Origin: Pigmentiphaga sp.
Lineage (GTDB): Bacteria; Pseudomonadota; Gammaproteobacteria; Burkholderiales; Burkholderiaceae_B
NCBI GenBank assembly: GCA_023228945.1
Contig: JALOAI010000024.1
Span: forward strand, 25,232 to 89,231
DNA: 64,000 nt
Direction: 5' to 3'
The notes beneath the pieces were generated by a model that ran no database searches, had not been told where the DNA came from, and saw only the letters and a program-made list of their open reading frames with translations. The position numbers and the translations under genes are program-made. Every line of letters starts with the position of its first letter. Position 1 is the stretch's first letter. This document shows positions 31,736 to 40,325 of this stretch, piece after piece.

Positions 31736-32127
31736 CAACAGAGTCCGACGGGCCGCACGCCGGTGATGATCTCTATTTGGTCTAGAGACTCGCTGCTGAG
31801 CTCGGCCAGCATGACCGTGGCGATGCCATCGACCGGGCTGTACTGGGCGGTGATCTGGTAGGCGCCCCAGTCGGGCAGCCCGTACTCGGTCGCGTGCTCG
31901 CGGACCCACGCGCAGAGGAGGTCGGCCGTCGTCGCGAGCTCGGACGGCCGGCACACGATAGCGACCATCTTGAACGGGACGGCGCACTCCATGCCGGCGG
32001 CGTAGTTGGAGCCGTCGCCCGAGTCGGTGGTCTCGAATCCGGCATCGCGCAGCGCGACGACGAGGTCGCGAACCAGCGGCGAGAGCTTGGCGATCTGTTC
32101 GGGTGTCAGTGGTGTTGGTTTGGGCAT
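31735..32127 (-). CDS. Hypothetical protein
   Basis: 130 residues, M-P-K-P-T-P-L-T-P-E-Q-I-A-K-L. Alpha/beta mixture with a conserved-looking D-A-G-F-E-T-T-D-S-G-D-G-S and V-A-I-V-C-R-P-S-E-L segment. Similar small proteins with D-S-G-D-G occur in phages, but their function is not known to me. It lies downstream of the lipoprotein gene, 13 nt apart. Confidence 0.6.
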   Translation of the reverse strand: MPKPTPLTPEQIAKLSPLVRDLVVALRDAGFETTDSGDGSNYAAGMECAVPFKMVAIVCRPSELATTADLLCAWVREHATEYGLPDWGAYQITAQYSPVDGIATVMLAELSSESLDQIEIITGVRPVGLC

Positions 32128-32140
32128 GGTGATCTCCTCG

Positions 32141-32590
32141 TCACGGCGTGGCAGTCCAGACGCAGCGACCCGCGTCGCACCTCGACGTCAGACCAGGCAT
32201 GGACCCGAGGTAGTACCGCTGGCCAACGGCGAGGGCCATGCCCCTGCAGTCGACCTCGAGCGTGCAGCTGCACGAGTACTCGCCGGGCGAGATCTCGACT
32301 GTGCCGATCTGGCAAGGCGCGACCATCAGCTCGAAGTCGTCACACCGCGGCTCCCAGGGATCGTCGCTGCGCAGGTCGACGTCGCCCAGCTCGAGCTTGC
32401 CGTGCAACTCGTGGTCGCTCGGTTCGGGGATGCAGACCGACCGGTCCCTGATGACGCGAGGCGATGCCTTCGGTGCAGCTGCAGCTGCGCGCTGATGCGA
32501 CGTGCGAGTCGACGTCGCGGGCGCCGGCTCGATCGAGCAAGCGGCGAGGAAGGCGGCGAGTGTGATCGTGGTGGAGATCTTGTCCAGCAT
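32141..32590 (-). CDS. Small secreted lipoprotein
   Basis: 149 residues with signal peptide I-T-L-A-A-F-L-A-A-C, lipobox ending at Cys18, then a Pro/Ala-rich linker and a domain with eight Cys (V-C-I-P, R-C-D-D-F, S-C-S-C-T, V-D-C-R-G). It will be attached to a membrane and disulfide bonded. Phage lipoproteins of this kind can be outer-membrane spanins or superinfection exclusion factors; I cannot tell which. Confidence 0.65.
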   Translation of the reverse strand: MLDKISTTITLAAFLAACSIEPAPATSTRTSHQRAAAAAPKASPRVIRDRSVCIPEPSDHELHGKLELGDVDLRSDDPWEPRCDDFELMVAPCQIGTVEISPGEYSCSCTLEVDCRGMALAVGQRYYLGSMPGLTSRCDAGRCVWTATP

Positions 32591-32669
32591 GCTCCGCACT
32601 ACCGCGCTCGGGTGTCGAGATTCCGCGCCTCGGAATATGCGGCCCTGCGATTGGTTTGATGCCCCGAGG

Positions 32670-33203
32670 ATGGCCGGAACAATCAACGTTCACCCACTCG
32701 CTCTCGAGCGGATCGAGCCGGTGATCTCGCTGATCGACGACTCGGTGTCGGTCGTGGTCGACGACGAGATCGACCCAGCGATCGCTCGTGTTCGGATGGC
32801 TCCTGGTTCGCGCGCGTCGACCCTGGTCCAGATCCTGCTGGTGCTCGGCTCGCGGGTGATCTTCGTGTGGCCCGACGCTGCTGAGCTCGCCGACTGGATC
32901 GAGACCGAGGTCGCTGAGCGCCGCAACCTCGGACCGCAGACGCGCAAGGCCGCGGTCGCCAAGGCGGCCGGGATCACGACCGAGGAGGCCGCGGCTCTGC
33001 ACGGCTGGTCGCTAGCCACCGCCGAGATCCACAGCCGGCAGGCCGATGACCTGCTCGCGCTCGACGACTGGGGAGATCTGCAGACCGCGGCGTCGTTGCG
33101 CTCGCGCGCGTCCGAGATCGTGCCGGCGGAAGCCCAGGAGGAATTCGCCGTGGAGTTTGAGCGCGTCGCATCCTCGGCCGCGCGCACCGGGACCTCGTCA
33201 TGA
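32670..33203 (+). CDS. Hypothetical protein with HTH-like C-terminal part
   Basis: 177 residues. The first 80 residues are alpha/beta (V-I-S-L-I-D-D-S-V-S-V-V-V-D). The second part includes K-A-A-G-I-T-T-E-E-A-A-A-L-H-G-W-S-L-A-T-A-E-I, which looks like a helix-turn-helix. TTTGAT lies 9 nt before the ATG. Coupled to the next gene by a 4-bp overlap. Possibly regulatory; no family recognised. Confidence 0.55.
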   Translation: MAGTINVHPLALERIEPVISLIDDSVSVVVDDEIDPAIARVRMAPGSRASTLVQILLVLGSRVIFVWPDAAELADWIETEVAERRNLGPQTRKAAVAKAAGITTEEAAALHGWSLATAEIHSRQADDLLALDDWGDLQTAASLRSRASEIVPAEAQEEFAVEFERVASSAARTGTSS

Positions 33204-33553
33204 GCGACCAGCTGAACCTGTCCGTGTTGCCCGTCGCCGATCCGGCGTGGGCCGAGCGGATCGAGGCCGAGCGCCGAGCGGAGGAGCAACAGCGGGAGCG
33301 AGAGGATCTGGTCCGGGCAGTTCGGGAGCTTTGCGAGCGATCCGATTTCTTTGGTTTGGTGAGCACGGCGACGGTGCTCGAACAGGTCGAGGGCTACCCG
33401 CCGCTCGTTGACGAGAGCGAGGCACCGGAGGCCTTCCGGCGGATGGCCGCGCGGCTGCGAGACCTCGCCAAACGCGGGATGCTGGAGCGGTTCCCAGGGG
33501 ACTATCAGCATGGTCGCCGCGCTCCTGGATTGTGGGGCTTGCCGATACGGTGA
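33200..33553 (+). CDS. Hypothetical winged-helix-like protein
   Basis: 117 residues, ATGA-coupled. A charged N-terminal helix (A-E-R-I-E-A-E-R-R-A-E-E-Q-Q-R) leads to a compact helical part ending R-R-A-P-G-L-W-G-L-P, a pattern seen at the wing of small DNA-binding domains. No family recognised. Confidence 0.5.
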   Translation: MSDQLNLSVLPVADPAWAERIEAERRAEEQQREREDLVRAVRELCERSDFFGLVSTATVLEQVEGYPPLVDESEAPEAFRRMAARLRDLAKRGMLERFPGDYQHGRRAPGLWGLPIR

Positions 33554-33601
33554 GCGGCCGCCTGGCGCACCGCCCAGCTCGGGCGTTAGGCTTGCCGAAC
33601 C

Positions 33602-34354
33602 ATGGCAGTCGCTACGCAGGATCGACTCGGTCTCTACCTCGCCTCCCAACAGCACGACGCGTCGCCGATGGCGATGGTTCTCGCGCTCCAGATCGCGCTG
33701 TTCGACGCCGCCACAGGCGAGCTCAGCTGCGAGAAGGACCTGGCCGTCTGCGATGCCACGTCCGGCGCGATCACCCTCGATCTGCCCGGCGCTGACGTCT
33801 ACGTCGGCAAGATCTACGCGGTGAAGGAGACGTCGTCCGCCAACTCGGTCACGGTGCGTGGCCTGGGTGGCGTCGGCACGATCGACGGTGGATCGACCTA
33901 CACCGTGCCCGCGGGCAAGTCGGCCATGTTCGTCGCAACGGCGGTCAGCGAGGCTGGCGTGGTCACGTGGGCCGTCGTCGGCGACTCCACGCCAGCGGCC
34001 GCCGTGAGCCACAAGACCGTCTTGTTCACGCGCGTCAACTTGAAGGGCGGCGACGCCGAGGTTTACAGCTACCAGAACCTCAGCGGGCAGCCCGAGACGG
34101 TCGCGGCGATCGGCTCGGTGATCACCGGTGCGCTTGCGACCGGCGACGCGACGATCACCGCCACGATCGACGCGACCCCGGTCACCGGAGGCGTGGTCAC
34201 GATCACCGAGGACGGATCGGCCGCCGGCGACGCTGACTCGGCGTTGCCCTCCGCCGACAACGTGATCCCGCCAGGCGGCGTGCTCGAGCTGACCGTCGGC
34301 GGTACCAACGATGCGGCCGAGTTCGCCGACGTCAGCGTTGAGCTCACCTACTAA
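33602..34354 (+). CDS. Beta-rich virion-type protein
   Basis: 250 residues, nearly all predicted strand with many Thr, Val and Gly, no Trp-rich core, and two similar beta domains: residues 50-125 (G-A-I-T-L-D-L-P...T-Y-T-V-P-A-G-K-S-A) and 140-250. The first recalls stabilising or decoration proteins of phage capsids or fibres. TAGGCT lies 9 nt before the ATG. It converges on the head morphogenesis gene with a 4-bp overlap. Confidence 0.55.
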   Translation: MAVATQDRLGLYLASQQHDASPMAMVLALQIALFDAATGELSCEKDLAVCDATSGAITLDLPGADVYVGKIYAVKETSSANSVTVRGLGGVGTIDGGSTYTVPAGKSAMFVATAVSEAGVVTWAVVGDSTPAAAVSHKTVLFTRVNLKGGDAEVYSYQNLSGQPETVAAIGSVITGALATGDATITATIDATPVTGGVVTITEDGSAAGDADSALPSADNVIPPGGVLELTVGGTNDAAEFADVSVELTY

Positions 34355-35238
34355 GCGGCGGCGGGCTCGAGCTCGGGCTCGGACGCGTCGGCGCGCGTCT
34401 CCTGATCGAACGCCGACGCCGAGCCCCACGACTCGCGCCAGCCGACGAGGATCTCGCGGTCGTTGGGCCGGTTGGGTGGTGCCCGAAACTCGCGGCCGCG
34501 CGTTGGATCGTAGAAGGGCTCGCTCAGTTTGCGAGTCTGCCCGTGGAGGCGCTTGGAGTCGGGCGCGGTGCGGTTGTCGAAGATCGCGACGAGCTTCTTG
34601 AGCATCGGATCGTCGGCCTCATCCTCCTCGTAGAGCGCCTGCAAGGTCGTGGTGTTGTAGGCGCTCGCGGTCTCGGTGCGCAGGATCCTGTCGACCATCC
34701 ACATGCGGCCCTCGACCTTGTCCTGCACGATCGCCATCACCTCCTCGCGTGCGTCGTGCCAGGATCGGCCGAGCAGAACACGCTGGCCGATCGCCACCTC
34801 GATGTCCGCGACCGCAGCCGCTCCGTAGCGACGAAACGATCGGCGGTAGACCCTCAGCCGCGTCGTCTCGTAGGGGCCCCACCGCGTCTGCCAGTGCTCG
34901 ATCGTCTCCCAAGCGAGGCCTCGCGGCTGGCCGAATTTGGCGTCGAGCGCTCGCACGTAGGCCGCGGTGTCGAACCATGCCCGCTTGCTGATCGACTCCA
35001 AGGCCTTGCGCAGCGCGACGGTCTGGCGCCCGCGCATCCGGTTGACCACGTCGAAGATCAACTCGAGCGTCTTGACCCGCGATGAGGCCGTCCACGAGGA
35101 CCAATCGACGCGGTCGAGCTCGGCGGCGAGCCTGGTCAACGAGCGCGCGACGATCTTCTGCTGCTGGACCGTGAGCAGACGTTCGCGTCGGTCGAGCCAG
35201 GCCCGCTGCGCGAACACGAGATCGGCCTCGGTCGACAC
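34351..35238 (-). CDS. Phage head morphogenesis protein (Mu gpF/SPP1 gp7-like)
   Basis: 295 residues. The helical N-terminal half is followed by I-L-R-T-E-T-A-S-A-Y-N-T-T-T-L-Q-A-L, then F-D-N-R-T-A-P-D-S-K-R-L-H-G-Q and F-R-A-P-P-N-R-P-N-D-R-E, the conserved C-terminal motif of minor head proteins that act with the portal during procapsid assembly. It lies 2 nt after the portal gene on the same strand. Confidence 0.85.
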   Translation of the reverse strand: MSTEADLVFAQRAWLDRRERLLTVQQQKIVARSLTRLAAELDRVDWSSWTASSRVKTLELIFDVVNRMRGRQTVALRKALESISKRAWFDTAAYVRALDAKFGQPRGLAWETIEHWQTRWGPYETTRLRVYRRSFRRYGAAAVADIEVAIGQRVLLGRSWHDAREEVMAIVQDKVEGRMWMVDRILRTETASAYNTTTLQALYEEDEADDPMLKKLVAIFDNRTAPDSKRLHGQTRKLSEPFYDPTRGREFRAPPNRPNDREILVGWRESWGSASAFDQETRADASEPELEPAAA

Positions 35239-35240
35239 GA

Positions 35241-37307
35241 TCAGCCCTCGTCATCCTCGTCGGTTTCAAACTCGTCGGGTTCGTCGTCAGTCTCGACCCC
35301 CGACTCGTTCGCCAGCTCGCGCGCGCGCGCTTCGGCTTCTCGGTCGCGGTTCGCTTGGTCGACAGCCTGTTGCTGCTCTGCACCCTGCTGGCGGCGCGCC
35401 TCGAGAAACCGGAGTTGTTCTTCGACCATCGTGTCCGCGAGCTCCTGCGGGATCACGGAGAACGCCTTCGGGATCAGCAGGCGCGCAGCTCCGGGCGCGA
35501 GCGTGTCACCGGCCCGCTCGACGAGGCCCACGAGGCTGGTGACCTGAGCGCCGTTGAGGGCCGTCTCTTGGACCGTCGACGCATCGCCGACGCCGGGCGA
35601 GCCCTCACCCTTCACCGGCTGGCCGTCGCCAGCAGCAGCGCTCGCAGCCGAATCGTCGCCATCACGGTCCGCCGCCTCGTCCACGGTGATCAGCGCCTCC
35701 TCGTCGCCGTCCTCGAGCCCGGCGCCCAGCTCCGCATCGAGCTCGTCGACGCGCTGGCGCTGCTCGGCCTTGATCTGCTGGCGCTCGCGCTGCGGGTCTG
35801 TCTTGCCCATCGTGCCGAGCATCCACGAGGTGGACGTCTCCTCGGAGAGGAATTGCTTGTTGCCGGTCGCGAGCGAGAGGGCCTGCGCGGTCTGTAGGAG
35901 CTGCGCCGGCGTCGGGTAGTTGTAGGGCGGCCAGTCGATCTTGAGCCAGCGACCCTCGCCGAGCTCCTGGTCAGTCAGCTCGGGCTCGCTCCCGTCGGGG
36001 CTCGGCAACACGCGCGGCGGGACGTCGACGTTGCGCACGCCAATCGACTGCAGGATCGACAGCCAGATCTTGGCGACCTGCCGGACCGCTCGCGTCAGGG
36101 CTCGGCGCTTGCGGCCCGCCTTCTGCTCCATCCGCCGCCACAGCAGGCTGAGAGCTTCGCCGCTGCGGTAGCTGCCGGCGGTGTCGGGGTCGATGATCAC
36201 GATGCCGCAGCGGTGCTCGATCTGCAGGATCAAGTCCCGCAGGGTGTCGCGCGCGGTGGTGATGCTCGCACCGTTGATCTCGATCAGCTTCGCGTCGCCT
36301 GCCTCGCTCGTTTTGATGACCTTGCCGAAGCCCTTCTCGCGCTGCGCCCAGAACCGCTGCGCCCAGACGTAGTCGCGCACATGCAGCGTCGGGTCGACGT
36401 TGGCGATCGTGCCGCGGACGATCATCGACTGCAGCACGTCGGCTCGGTCCATCAGCTCCATGCTCTGCTGGTCGTAGTCGGGCGTGCTGTCGGGGCACTC
36501 CGAGTCGCGGACGTTCTGAATCCACACCACCGGGCAGCGTCCGGCGTGGTGCTTGATCGTCTCGGCGAGCTTGAGTTCCTTGCCGATCTGCAGGCGCCGG
36601 CTGTGCCGCTCCTCGGTCGTCTCGCCCTTGAGCTCACGATCGTCGAGCAGCAGATCCTCGTAGACGTACTCGTACTCGTGGTCCCACGCCCGCGTCCGCC
36701 AAGCGGGCCGCATCTGCGGAATCCCGTCGTCGTCGGGCACGGGTATCTCGACGAGCTTCTGCTCGATCACGACGCGAGGAATCCAGGCCGAGCGCTTCTC
36801 CCACTCGAGCACCGAAAGCGTGGCCGTGTCGAGCACTTGCGCCGAAGGCTGGCCGTCCTCGAGCAGCGGCAGGAACGCCGAGCTCCCGCAGGCTCCCGCG
36901 TCGTCGCGCGCCTCAGCCAGGGCGTCCCAGGTCTCGCTCGTTTTGAAGATGGCCTCGAGCAAGGACTCGGTGTTTTGGTCGCCGAGCACCTGCACCGTCG
37001 GCTCGCGGCCCTCGCCCAGCAGGATGTCGGAGAATCCCTCGACGACGAGGCCAGCAAGAGGCACGGGTGCGTTGGGCCGCTTCGTTCCCGTCGGGGCAGC
37101 GGACGCATCGACTGCGTAGACCCCAACGGCCCGCAGGCGCTCGATCGCGTGTGGTGCCCAGGGGTCGCGCTTGCGACCCGACCAATCGAGGTCCAGGTGA
37201 TCCCACTGACGGCCGAGCGAATAGTTCTTGAGCGCGGTGAGGTACTGCGAGCGCTGCGTCTCGGGAAGGTTCATCACCCGAACGGATGCGGGGTCGAAGT
37301 CGGCCAT
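35241..37307 (-). CDS. Portal protein
   Basis: 688 residues from M-A-D-F-D-P-A-S-V-R. A mixed N-terminal clip/wing region is followed by a helical section (L-I-L-Q-I-E-H-R-C-G-I-V-I-I-D-P-D-T-A-G-S-Y-R). The C-terminal tail is Gln/Glu-rich and very acidic (D-D-E-P-D-E-F-E-T-D-E-D-D-E). Size, acidic tail and the next gene (head morphogenesis) fit an SPP1/Mu-type portal, the dodecamer through which DNA is packaged. TAGACT lies 7 nt before the ATG. Immediately upstream on the other strand begins the CRISPR-Cas operon. Confidence 0.8.
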   Translation of the reverse strand: MADFDPASVRVMNLPETQRSQYLTALKNYSLGRQWDHLDLDWSGRKRDPWAPHAIERLRAVGVYAVDASAAPTGTKRPNAPVPLAGLVVEGFSDILLGEGREPTVQVLGDQNTESLLEAIFKTSETWDALAEARDDAGACGSSAFLPLLEDGQPSAQVLDTATLSVLEWEKRSAWIPRVVIEQKLVEIPVPDDDGIPQMRPAWRTRAWDHEYEYVYEDLLLDDRELKGETTEERHSRRLQIGKELKLAETIKHHAGRCPVVWIQNVRDSECPDSTPDYDQQSMELMDRADVLQSMIVRGTIANVDPTLHVRDYVWAQRFWAQREKGFGKVIKTSEAGDAKLIEINGASITTARDTLRDLILQIEHRCGIVIIDPDTAGSYRSGEALSLLWRRMEQKAGRKRRALTRAVRQVAKIWLSILQSIGVRNVDVPPRVLPSPDGSEPELTDQELGEGRWLKIDWPPYNYPTPAQLLQTAQALSLATGNKQFLSEETSTSWMLGTMGKTDPQRERQQIKAEQRQRVDELDAELGAGLEDGDEEALITVDEAADRDGDDSAASAAAGDGQPVKGEGSPGVGDASTVQETALNGAQVTSLVGLVERAGDTLAPGAARLLIPKAFSVIPQELADTMVEEQLRFLEARRQQGAEQQQAVDQANRDREAEARARELANESGVETDDEPDEFETDEDDEG

Positions 37308-37314
37308 GCGCACG

Positions 37315-37320
37315 AGTCTA
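37315..37320 (-). promoter_or_regulatory. TAGACT element within GCGAGTAGACTCG dyad
   Basis: Minus-strand TAGACT, 7 nt before the portal ATG. The flanks form CGAG-TAGA-CTCG, the same arrangement as at 9546 and 63275. Confidence 0.6.
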
Positions 37321-37398
37321 CTCGCTCGCGGAATAGGTGCGCTCGGCCGTGGTTCGACGCTCATTGTGCGACCGGTGATCGACCCTCGACAGCAATCG

Positions 37399-38118
37399 AT
37401 GTGCGGCCTGATCTGGATGGCCTCGGGATGCCCGGACCAGGACGACTGCGAAACCGTGACGGGACGGTGCTGGCACTGCGGCGGCCCGCAGGAGCGGGGC
37501 ATCGAAGTGAACAACTGGGCGGGCTCTGGATTCAATGCCTACGCGCGCGCGCAGCATCGGCACGACCCGACCGCGACGCACGTCTGCGAGGCCTGCGTGT
37601 TCATCTGCTCGCGGCTGTCGCCTGTCCCGGGCCGACCGCCCAAGGCGGGCAAAAAACTCGGCGGCAACTTCCGCAACTACTCGCATGCCGTGGCCGTGCG
37701 TGACGATGGCTCGATCCGCTACCTCAACGCGAGCAAGGCCGAACTCGGGCAGCTGGTCGACTTCATCCGCGACCCAGGCGGCGACCCATGGGCGATGGCG
37801 ATCGGCACGAGCGGGCAGAAACACGTGATCCCCTACGCGACCATGAATCGCCGCGGACCGGTCGCAGTTGTGGCGTTCGAGGAGGAATCGGTGAGGTTCA
37901 AGATCGACGATTTCCTCGCGCTCAACGAGCGCATGAATCAGCTGCGCGCATCGTCGGGCTGCAGCGCCGACGCGATCAGGACGGGCGAATATCACCCGAA
38001 GGATCTCGAGCGTGATCTCGATGGAGTCGAGCAATTCGAGCGCGAATATAAGCGAATGCGCGGGAGCGGAATCTTCAATGTGGCCGCATTTCTCACGATC
38101 AAGGGGATGGACAAATGA
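37399..38118 (+). CDS. csf1: Csf1 (Cas8-like), type IV CRISPR-Cas
   Basis: 239 residues from M-C-G-L-I-W-M. Zinc knuckles C24-W-H-C27-G-G and C63-E-A-C66 are followed by K-K-L-G-G-N-F-R-N-Y-S-H-A-V, the Csf1 layout (large-subunit-like protein with a Cys4 zinc site). Length is typical of type IV Csf1. In the effector complex it occupies the Cas8 position at the crRNA 5' end. Upstream in-frame codons overlap the divergent portal start, so this ATG is preferred. First gene of the operon, 34 nt before the small subunit gene. Confidence 0.8.
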   Translation: MCGLIWMASGCPDQDDCETVTGRCWHCGGPQERGIEVNNWAGSGFNAYARAQHRHDPTATHVCEACVFICSRLSPVPGRPPKAGKKLGGNFRNYSHAVAVRDDGSIRYLNASKAELGQLVDFIRDPGGDPWAMAIGTSGQKHVIPYATMNRRGPVAVVAFEEESVRFKIDDFLALNERMNQLRASSGCSADAIRTGEYHPKDLERDLDGVEQFEREYKRMRGSGIFNVAAFLTIKGMDK

Positions 38119-38135
38119 TGGACGCAACGGAGCCC

Positions 38136-38152
38136 CTAGCCCTCCGGGCTAG
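38136..38152 (+). promoter_or_regulatory. Stem-loop abutting small-subunit start codon
   Basis: CTAGCCC-tcc-GGGCTAG, a perfect 7-bp stem with 3-nt loop ending one base before the ATG. It could block translation or be a site for the operon's Cas6, whose substrates are short GC-rich hairpins; the latter is speculation. Confidence 0.5.
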
Positions 38153-38665
38153 ATGCACATCGAAGATGCCAACAAAATCCCAATCTGGACGTCCGCGACA
38201 GTGGACGCCCTAATCCGCCTGCGCGAGCAGGCAGTCAAACACGGCGCGTCCGCGTTGAAAGCGTGGACGATGCTGGGCGAGCGGGCGGCGCTCGCTACCC
38301 GCCGAGCGACGTCGGTCGACGGGTGGCTGTCGACCATCATGGATTCGTTCCGGGTGTCGAACATCGACAACGAGTCAGCGCAGGTGATGATCGACCTATC
38401 CGGGGCCGTGGGTCCCGATTTCGACGAGTGGATCGCCATGGTCGACGAGCACCTGCCGATGCTGATCGCTCGCGCCAAGGCCAAGTTCGCCGAGATCAAA
38501 AAGGCCAACAAAGCGAAAAGGGCCGAGCTCGAAGATGCGTACACGGCCGCGAATGAGCTGCTCGAGGCGGTCGGCGAGGCGCCGAAGAAGCGGGCCAAGA
38601 CCGCGAAGAAGACCGCGAAGAAGACCGACAAGCCCACCGATAAAGCACAAGGGGAGTTGCTCTGA
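38153..38665 (+). CDS. cas11: Small subunit (Cas11-like) of type IV effector
   Basis: 170 residues, almost entirely helical, with a helix-rich core (T-V-D-A-L-I-R-L-R-E-Q-A-V-K-H...A-W-T-M-L-G-E-R) and a Lys-rich C-terminal tail of K-K-T-A-K-K-T-D type. Type IV-B operons have a small helical gene between csf1 and csf2, and Cas11 proteins are too divergent to name by motif. The call rests on size, helicity, basic tail and position. Its stop overlaps the csf2 ATG. Confidence 0.65.
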   Translation: MHIEDANKIPIWTSATVDALIRLREQAVKHGASALKAWTMLGERAALATRRATSVDGWLSTIMDSFRVSNIDNESAQVMIDLSGAVGPDFDEWIAMVDEHLPMLIARAKAKFAEIKKANKAKRAELEDAYTAANELLEAVGEAPKKRAKTAKKTAKKTDKPTDKAQGELL

Positions 38666-39654
38666 TGTTCGAGAAGGCCACATTCACCGCCATCCTGCAG
38701 GCCATCACGCCCATCGCCCATCACTCGAAATCGTTCGGGAACACGGCGATCGTGATGGACGAGCCCGTGTTTCAGCCCGACGGACGCAGCGTCAAAGTGC
38801 CGATCATCACGGGCAACACCATGCGGCATGGGCTGCGCGAGGCGGGAGCCTACGCGTTTCTCGACGCGGCCGGGCTGCTCGACGATCCCTCGCTCAGCGA
38901 GTCCGCGCTGCGGTTGCTGTTCTCGGGCGGCACGATCGGCGGCGCAGCAGGGTCGACGGTGTCGATCTCCGAATACAACCGCATGATCGATCTCGTGCCC
39001 AGCCTCGCGTTGCTGGGCGGCTGCGCGGGCAACCGGCCCCACGCCGGCCGTGTACAGGTCAATGCGGCGCTGCTGATCTGCCGCGACTCGATGACGCTCA
39101 TCGAGCATGATCCGTGGGTCCGCGACTGGGTCGAGTCGTCGGGATTCGAGCCGCCGCTCGCCCAGGCGTCGCGCTGGCTGGCCAACAACACACGCGCCGA
39201 TCCAACGGTGAGCCCGATGCTGCAGAGCTTGCTCTCGGCCGAGGCCCGCACGAGCGCGCAAGAGCGAATGCTGGCCAGCGAGGCGGCCCGCGATGCCAAC
39301 GACGCGGTTGCGATCGCGGAGCACAAATCCTCTCAGATGCCATACTGCTACGAGATCGTGCCTCGCGGCTCGATGTTCACGTGGTCGGTGACGGCCACGT
39401 TTTTGACCGACCTCGACCGCGACACGTTCTACGTGATGCTCGCGTCGTTCCTCGCCGACATGCGCGTCGGCGGCAAGCGGGGCTCGGGCGCGGGTACCCT
39501 GGCCCCGATCGCATGCAGCAAGCGGCTGCTGTCTCGGCCGAGCATGCCCGAGACGGTCGCGCTGGACCGCGGCACGATCGGCGACCGGTTCCGCGAGCAC
39601 GTCAGCGCTCGCAGGGACGCGATCCGGGACTTCCTCGCCACGGTGGAGGCGTGA
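38665..39654 (+). CDS. csf2: Csf2 (Cas7 family backbone protein)
   Basis: 329 residues. V-P-I-I-T-G-N-T-M-R-H-G-L-R (residues 46-58) is the RAMP-type signature of Csf2/Cas7, and G-G-K-R-G-S-G-A-G-T-L near residue 270 is a Gly-rich loop. Six or so copies would line the crRNA in the type IV complex. Start and stop overlap the neighbours (TGATG on both sides), so stoichiometry may be set by coupling. No sign of truncation. Confidence 0.85.
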   Translation: MFEKATFTAILQAITPIAHHSKSFGNTAIVMDEPVFQPDGRSVKVPIITGNTMRHGLREAGAYAFLDAAGLLDDPSLSESALRLLFSGGTIGGAAGSTVSISEYNRMIDLVPSLALLGGCAGNRPHAGRVQVNAALLICRDSMTLIEHDPWVRDWVESSGFEPPLAQASRWLANNTRADPTVSPMLQSLLSAEARTSAQERMLASEAARDANDAVAIAEHKSSQMPYCYEIVPRGSMFTWSVTATFLTDLDRDTFYVMLASFLADMRVGGKRGSGAGTLAPIACSKRLLSRPSMPETVALDRGTIGDRFREHVSARRDAIRDFLATVEA

Positions 39655-40325
39655 TGGAGCCGCTCCAGATCACCGCGACCCTGTGCTCGCCGATGGCTGT
39701 CCCGCTCTATCCGGTCGCGCTCGACGGGCTACTGGGCGCGGCGATCTGCGAGCGGCGTGGACTGATGGCGACGGTGGGAGAATTCCAGCACGTCGAGGTG
39801 CCGATCCAGCGCTCGGCGTGCGGACGCTACCACCTCGCCAGCGTCGCCCACTACAAACCCCTGCGATTCGAGCAGGGCTGGATCACCAAGCGACCCTGCG
39901 TCGACGAGTTCAAGCTGTTCGGCGGCGGCAAAATCCGCTCGGTCAACACCGGCACCGGCCGCAACAAGGCCTACCGGATCCCGATGTCCATGGCGATCGT
40001 GGCGGAGCTGCGCTGGTGGGCAGTCGGCGACCGCGAGCAGATCGAGGCGCTGCTCGGCCTGGTCACGCATATCGGCAAGCGGCGCGCAGCTGGCAACGGA
40101 CGCGTCGCCAAATGGGCGATCGAGTCGTTCGAGCCGTGGGAGGGCTTCCCGATCCTGCGACCCGACGGCACGCCGACGCGGAACCTGCCGATCGACACGC
40201 CCGAGCTCGGGCCCGAGACCGTGATCGGCTGGGGTCCGGTCACCTACCCCTACTGGGATCAGACGGCGGCCACCGAGGTCGCGCAAGCACCCGACACCGA
40301 ATGGATGGGCCCATGCGATTCGTGA
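39654..40325 (+). CDS. csf3: Csf3 (Cas5 family)
   Basis: 223 residues. P-V-A-L-D-G-L-L-G-A-A (20-30) is the RAMP first-helix motif, and H-I-G-K-R-R-A-A-G-N-G-R-V (139-151) is the Gly-rich loop typical of Csf3, which caps the crRNA 5' handle beside Csf1. A G-G-G-K-I-R-S-V-N-T-G stretch lies near residue 90. It overlaps the cas6 gene by 13 nt. Confidence 0.85.
   Translation: MEPLQITATLCSPMAVPLYPVALDGLLGAAICERRGLMATVGEFQHVEVPIQRSACGRYHLASVAHYKPLRFEQGWITKRPCVDEFKLFGGGKIRSVNTGTGRNKAYRIPMSMAIVAELRWWAVGDREQIEALLGLVTHIGKRRAAGNGRVAKWAIESFEPWEGFPILRPDGTPTRNLPIDTPELGPETVIGWGPVTYPYWDQTAATEVAQAPDTEWMGPCDS

Noticed and set aside
32690..34429. Long minus-strand open frame opposite three plus-strand genes
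   Set aside because: GC-rich shadow frame with no recognisable motif; plus-strand genes have promoters and 4-bp overlaps.
37228..37398. Longer N-terminus for csf1
   Set aside because: The extra codons overlap the start of the divergent portal gene and its TAGACT promoter and encode no family feature; the ATG at 37399 gives the usual Csf1 length.
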